From contig DATKKG010000030.1 in the NCBI GenBank assembly GCA_035543015.1, positions 1 to 64,000 of the forward strand: DNA of 64,000 nt, written 5' to 3'. Below are positions 60,302-64,000 of the stretch, piece after piece. Numbering within the stretch: position 1 is the first letter of the stretch; every line of letters begins with the position of its first letter. Made by a program: the position numbers and the translations under genes. A model generated the notes under the pieces. The model was not told the origin of the DNA and made no database searches. It worked only from the letters and a program-made list of their open reading frames with translations. The stretch comes from DATKKG01 sp035543015 (GTDB lineage: Archaea > Thermoproteota > Nitrososphaeria > Conexivisphaerales > DTJL01).

Positions 60302-62656
60302 TTATACCTTAGCCCGGCTGCGAGACGGAGCCCGTGGAATGTGCGCCCTCTTGCCCCGCGTCGGCGCGAGGGGGATGCTGACGGTGAAGGTGGAGCCACG
60401 CCCGAGCCTGCTGGCGGCCGAGATGTGGCCGCCGTGGGCCTCGACTAGCCTCTTGCAGATGGGGAGCCCCATGCCCAGTCCCCGAGCCTTGGTAGTGTAG
60501 AGGGGAAGGAAGATCCTCCGCATCTGCGCTGGGCTCATGCCCACCCCCGTGTCGGAGACGCTGACGCTGGCCCAGCCCCTGGAGGCGGAGCTGGCGATCC
60601 TCAGCTTCCCTCCGGAGGGCATCGCATCCACGGCGTTGGTGATGAGGTTCTGAAAGACCCGCACCAATCGGGATCTGTCGCCTGCCACCTTGGCGGCCTT
60701 GCAGAGCTCCGTCGACACCTTGACGGAGGACGGGATGGCCACGGTTTCGACCGCGGCCCTGACAGGCTCGTTCAGATCCAGCCTGATCTTCTTGATGGAG
60801 GACTGCCTGGAGTACATCAGGAGGTCCTCGATTATCTTGTTGGCGTGCCTGACGGCGTTGTCCATCTGGAGAAGGGTCGCCCCGACCCTCCTGTCCTTGT
60901 CCTCCTGGAGCACGTTGAACAGAAAGTACAGGCCGGTGTTGACGGTGGTGAGAGGGTTCCTGAGGTCGTGGCCCACCTGGGCCGCCAGGGAGCCGATGGT
61001 GGCCATCCTCTCCGCCTGGAGGAGCTTGGTCTGGGACTCGGCCAGCTGGCGGGTCCTGCGCTTGACCATCTTCTCAAGGCCGGCGCTGTACTGCATGATC
61101 TGGGCCTCCAGCCTCTTGCGTTCGGAGATGTCCTGGACGACGGAAAGGTCGAAGGCCCTGCGACCCGCCGCGTCGTGAAGGGCGGAGACGTTCAGCTGGG
61201 TCCAGACGATGTGCCCGTCCTTGTGGATGTATCTCTTCTCCATGCTGAAGGTCTCCTCCTTTCCCTCGGCCAGCCTGGACCTGAGCTCCAGGTTGCGGGG
61301 GAGGTCTTCCGGATGCGTTATGGACTCGAAGCCCATGGACTGGAGCTCTTCGACCGAGTATCCCACCATCTCGCTCAGCGCCCTGTTGACGCGGAAGTAC
61401 GTCCCGTCCTTTCGCGTTATGGTCATCCCCATGGGCGCGTCGTCGAAGGCGTGCCTGAACCTCTCCTCGCTCGCCCTCAGGACCTCTTCGAGTAGCTTCC
61501 TCTCGGTTATGTCCGTGAGGAGGAGGACCGCGCCGGATACCACTCCGGCGGGGTCGAGCATCGGGGCGGCGTCGAGGCTGGCTTGGATGATGCTCCCGTC
61601 CTTCTTCATGCAGGTCACCTCCCTGACGGGAGCCATGCCGGTCGCGAGGAGGGAACTGAACATCTCCCGGAAGCCGTCGACACGGTCGGGGAGCACAAGA
61701 GGGTTGAAGTGGCCGATGACCTCCTCCCTGGTCCAGCCGAAGAGCTTCTCCGCGGCGGGGTTCCACAGGCGTACGGCCGCGGCGTTGTCGAGGATGACCA
61801 CGGCCAGAGGGGTGGCGTCCACGAGGGCACCGAGGGTCTTGTTAACGTCCGCGAGCTCGAGCTCCTGCGCCTTTCGCTCGGTGACGTCCTCCTGGATTGC
61901 GACCATATGGGTGATGGCCCCGTGGGGGTCCTTCACGGGCGAGATCGTGGCCCAGGCCCAATAATAGCCTCCCGCCTTCGTCCTGTTGTGGAACTCCCCC
62001 CTCCAGTCGTTCCCGGCCTTGAGGGTGCTCCACATTCTCTGGTAGAAGGAGTCCGGGAGCTCGCCCGACTTCAGGATCCTGGGGGTCTTCCCCACCACCT
62101 CGGAGCTCGCGTATCCTGTGACCTCCCTGAACTTCGAATTGACGTACTCTATCTTGCCGTCCGGGTCGGTGACGATGACTATGACGGGGCTCTGGTCCAC
62201 GGCCTTCCCCAAGATGCGAAGCGTGGATTCGAGCTCCTGGCCGCCCGTGATGTCCTTCACCCAAGCGAGCACGCGGGTTTCGCTGCCTACGTTCCAAAGG
62301 GAGAGGCTCGCTTCGATCGGGAATTCGCTGCCGTCCTTCCTGCGGCCGACGTCCCAGGCCGACCTCAGGATCTTCCCCCCCACCTCCGAAGCCCTCAGCT
62401 TGTGAAGGTTCGACAGGATGAGATCCCTGGAGCGCGCGGGGGCGAGGTCCGTGAGCGAGAGGGAAATGAGTTCGTTCTCGGAGTAGCCGAACTTCTTCAG
62501 GGCGGGCGTGTTCGCGTAGTCCACCCTGTCCTCCGAGTTCACGGACAGGATCATGTCCGAGGAAGACTCGGATAGCGAGCGAAGGAACTCCGCTGTCCAC
62601 GGGTCCACCCGTGGGTCATGGTACTCCTTCGGACCCGTCTTCCCCGACTCGTTCAA
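60302..62656 (-). CDS. Multi-PAS sensor histidine kinase, cytoplasmic
   Basis: A 784-residue kinase without membrane helices: four PAS/PAC modules (about 23-145, 145-270, 270-395, 395-525; PAC tails such as QEDVTERKAQE and TDITERKLLE), a coiled linker, the phospho-acceptor box VGHDLRNPLTTVNTG (about 578), N-box NLITNAVDAMPSGG and G-boxes DTGVGMS and GLGMGLPICKRL. It is the paralogue of the kinase at 46256-48691, with about the same order of parts. TTG 62656 follows the stop of the small membrane protein by 9 bases, so expression is coupled. No response regulator is nearby. Confidence 0.92.
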   Translation of the reverse strand: MNESGKTGPKEYHDPRVDPWTAEFLRSLSESSSDMILSVNSEDRVDYANTPALKKFGYSENELISLSLTDLAPARSRDLILSNLHKLRASEVGGKILRSAWDVGRRKDGSEFPIEASLSLWNVGSETRVLAWVKDITGGQELESTLRILGKAVDQSPVIVIVTDPDGKIEYVNSKFREVTGYASSEVVGKTPRILKSGELPDSFYQRMWSTLKAGNDWRGEFHNRTKAGGYYWAWATISPVKDPHGAITHMVAIQEDVTERKAQELELADVNKTLGALVDATPLAVVILDNAAAVRLWNPAAEKLFGWTREEVIGHFNPLVLPDRVDGFREMFSSLLATGMAPVREVTCMKKDGSIIQASLDAAPMLDPAGVVSGAVLLLTDITERKLLEEVLRASEERFRHAFDDAPMGMTITRKDGTYFRVNRALSEMVGYSVEELQSMGFESITHPEDLPRNLELRSRLAEGKEETFSMEKRYIHKDGHIVWTQLNVSALHDAAGRRAFDLSVVQDISERKRLEAQIMQYSAGLEKMVKRRTRQLAESQTKLLQAERMATIGSLAAQVGHDLRNPLTTVNTGLYFLFNVLQEDKDRRVGATLLQMDNAVRHANKIIEDLLMYSRQSSIKKIRLDLNEPVRAAVETVAIPSSVKVSTELCKAAKVAGDRSRLVRVFQNLITNAVDAMPSGGKLRIASSASRGWASVSVSDTGVGMSPAQMRRIFLPLYTTKARGLGMGLPICKRLVEAHGGHISAASRLGRGSTFTVSIPLAPTRGKRAHIPRAPSRSRAKV

Positions 62657-62665
62657 CAGCGAAGA

Positions 62666-62926
62666 CTATTTGCCCGCCGGCTGGCCCTCGGCCTTCTTCG
62701 CCTCCGCCTGGAGCTCCTTCTCGATCTCCTCTATGGGCTGAGGTGGCGGCGTGGTGGCAAGGGTGTAACCTATCCATGCGAGGATGGCGAGCACGCCTGC
62801 CACCGCTAGAAAGGCGGTGACCTTGACTACTATGTCCCCGAAGAACCAAATAAGATACCCGTAGAGTACTATCCCCAGAAGGCTCAGTATCAGGATGACG
62901 GCCCCGAGGGTCTGATCTTTGCTCAC
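62666..62926 (-). CDS. Small two-helix membrane protein upstream of the kinase
   Basis: An 86-residue protein: two hydrophobic helices (LGAVILILSLLGIVLYGYLI; VVKVTAFLAVAGVLAILAWI) and a charged cytoplasmic tail (EEIEKELQAEAKKAEGQ). GTG 62926 is the start; its GTGA overlaps an 8-codon leaderless ORF. Co-transcription with the soluble kinase suggests that it may tether or sense for it, but that is inference. Confidence 0.75.
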   Translation of the reverse strand: MSKDQTLGAVILILSLLGIVLYGYLIWFFGDIVVKVTAFLAVAGVLAILAWIGYTLATTPPPQPIEEIEKELQAEAKKAEGQPAGK

Positions 62927-62949
62927 GAACCTACACTCCGTTTTGTCAT
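62923..62949 (-). CDS. Probable leaderless 8-codon ORF overlapping next start
   Basis: ATG 62949 sits 24-25 bases from the centre of a strong box (GCTTAAATAAC, 62969-62979). The frame MTKRSVGS ends in TGA sharing GTGA with the start of the small membrane protein gene. This is the clearest of the mini-ORFs. Confidence 0.5.
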   Translation of the reverse strand: MTKRSVGS

Positions 62950-62968
62950 AAGGCGCTACACCTTTCAG

Positions 62969-62979
62969 TTATTTAAGCG
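62969..62979 (-). promoter_or_regulatory. TATA box of the small membrane protein / kinase operon
   Basis: GCTTAAATAAC on the minus strand, in a GC-rich background; transcription is predicted to begin at or next to ATG 62949. The remaining gap to 63076 shows nothing else. Confidence 0.55.
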
Positions 62980-63076
62980 CTTACGTCGCCGGCTCCGTGG
63001 CGTTGTCGGTTGATGGGTGACCGTGGTGCTTGTGTCCCATTTGCGGATGAAACGTGATTGCGAGCCGCGTCGCCCG

Positions 63077-64000
63077 TCAAAGCCTGCGCTGCCCCGGCGG
63101 CCCGTAGTCGACGAAGACCAGCTGGAACCCTTCGGGGAGGATGACCAGCCCGTGCGAATCGATGAGCATCTGCCTGAGCTTCTCCTTGGAGCCGAAGTGG
63201 CGCTTGTCATAGGTGCACATGACGTGGGCCGAGAAGGGCAGCTTCGCCCCCAGGGCCCTTTCGAGCTGGGCCACCCCCACTTCCTCCCCATAGCGGAGCA
63301 GCCCGCCGTTGTCGATCACGACCCTGACCCCCTTGTACCCTCTTTCCTTGGCGTCTCTGACCAGCTGCCTTAGCTTGTCGACGGCCTTCTGCGGGCTGAA
63401 GACGTAGTTGTCGAAGAACGACTCCCGGACGCTCAGCAGGGACGTTCGCTTGGAGTCCACGTTCACCGGGAGCCCCCTGCTGGAAAGGTCCCCGGTTATG
63501 TTGGACCTGTCGGGGGACCCGGCTATCAGTGAAAACATGAAGTCCTTCTCTACGGCGCCCTTGTAGAACCACTGGATGACCTGCTCCTTCATCTCCAGGT
63601 TGTCGTAGAGGACCATAACATGCTCCCCCAGCTTCATCTTCTCCATGACGACCATCTGCACCTTGAGGGAGCCGTCGATCTCCTCCAGCTTTCCGGGTGC
63701 CTCGTCGAGGGATTCGACGCTGCTCAGGGCCTGGGGGAACGTCACCTTGAGGTGGGCGAGGACCAAGGGGTAGAGTATCACGGCGGCGTTCACTCCGAGA
63801 AGGTGTCCGACCGATTCCACGAAGCGGTCGTGGTTGTACACCAAGTCCTCGGGGGAGAGGCCGTAGAGGGAGGCCAGCTGCTTCCTCAGGGCCGGCCAGG
63901 CGAGCTCTCCCATGGCCTCGGCAAGAGAGGCGTCAACGCTGGCGGCCACCTGTTCGCGTATGTTCTCTGACTTGGGGAAGAACAGCACCTTATTGGACAT
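63077..64000 (-). CDS. MEDS-domain sensory protein, start at or beyond the window edge
   Basis: The frame is open to the right edge; an ATG is the last codon, so the true start may lie outside. Residues about 115-305 match the MEDS (DcmR-type sensory) domain: HVMVLYDNLEMKEQVIQWFY, KGAVEKDFMFSLIAGS, VRVVIDNGGLLRYGEEVG and LPFSAHVMCTYDKRHFG with the GLVILPEGFQLVF ending. In archaea this domain is found with histidine kinases and regulators. The first 110 residues are helical and unrecognised. It may belong with the nearby kinase. Confidence 0.78.
   Translation of the reverse strand: MSNKVLFFPKSENIREQVAASVDASLAEAMGELAWPALRKQLASLYGLSPEDLVYNHDRFVESVGHLLGVNAAVILYPLVLAHLKVTFPQALSSVESLDEAPGKLEEIDGSLKVQMVVMEKMKLGEHVMVLYDNLEMKEQVIQWFYKGAVEKDFMFSLIAGSPDRSNITGDLSSRGLPVNVDSKRTSLLSVRESFFDNYVFSPQKAVDKLRQLVRDAKERGYKGVRVVIDNGGLLRYGEEVGVAQLERALGAKLPFSAHVMCTYDKRHFGSKEKLRQMLIDSHGLVILPEGFQLVFVDYGPPGQRRL

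Noticed and set aside
1..64000. tRNA, rRNA, CRISPR or IS elements
   Set aside because: No T-arm-like GGTTCGAATCC clusters with acceptor pairing, no conserved rRNA stretches, no regular repeats with spacers and no transposase were seen; a covariance-model tRNA search would be decisive.

Overview
The window looks like chromosomal DNA of a GC-rich archaeon. Most first genes of transcripts have an AT-rich box (TTTAWA, TTATAA or GTTAAG type) centred 23-28 bases before an ATG, GTG or TTG, so many mRNAs appear leaderless. Other archaeal signs are large secreted or anchored proteins with the FTETGLP motif, a PEF-CTERM-like sorting tail, a VKOR/DUF929 disulfide pair, a MEDS domain, double-HTH AsnC regulators and a Rieske/cytochrome b operon. 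A Nitrososphaeria- or Thermoplasmata-like lineage is my guess; the sequence does not settle it. I saw no rRNA, tRNA, CRISPR array or insertion sequence.

Layout. 1-6 kb: two paralogous anchored TolB-like beta-propellers flank a Tat-exported reductive-dehalogenase-type Fe-S protein and an amino-acid permease; a small DCC thiol protein follows. 6-10.6 kb: a two-gene operon for a huge membrane protein with a metzincin-like site and a small soluble partner. 10.7-16.4 kb: a respiratory operon (secreted protein, Rieske, cytochrome b, small membrane protein) followed by an internally duplicated surface protein. 16.6-19.2 kb: an ABC-2 exporter. 19.2-28.5 kb: secreted enzymes (zinc phospholipase C type, a 1,936-residue subtilase) and unknown small proteins. 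28.6-33.6 kb: amidohydrolase, GNAT, small cytosolic proteins, two gene remnants around a coiled-coil surface protein, and an MFS carrier.

33.6-40.4 kb is the most unusual stretch: a six-gene leaderless operon joining four unrecognised proteins (728, 277, 304 and 251 aa, without export signals, two of them cysteine-rich) to an ABBA-type prenyltransferase-like protein and a short terpene-cyclase-like protein. 40.6-50 kb: SDR, surface proteins, CAAX protease, PAS histidine kinase, CoA-binding protein and a LigB dioxygenase. 50-57.5 kb: AsnC regulator, flavodoxin, second ABC-2 exporter, NDP-sugar nucleotidyltransferase and VKOR from one palindromic bidirectional promoter, and a DUF929 thioredoxin-like protein. 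57.5-64 kb: zinc-ribbon membrane proteins, two glycosyltransferases, a second PAS kinase and a MEDS protein.

A recurring pattern is a very short ORF, often beginning at the predicted transcription start, whose stop codon overlaps or touches the start codon (usually TTG or GTG) of the real gene. It suggests that translation of these genes is coupled to a leaderless mini-ORF.
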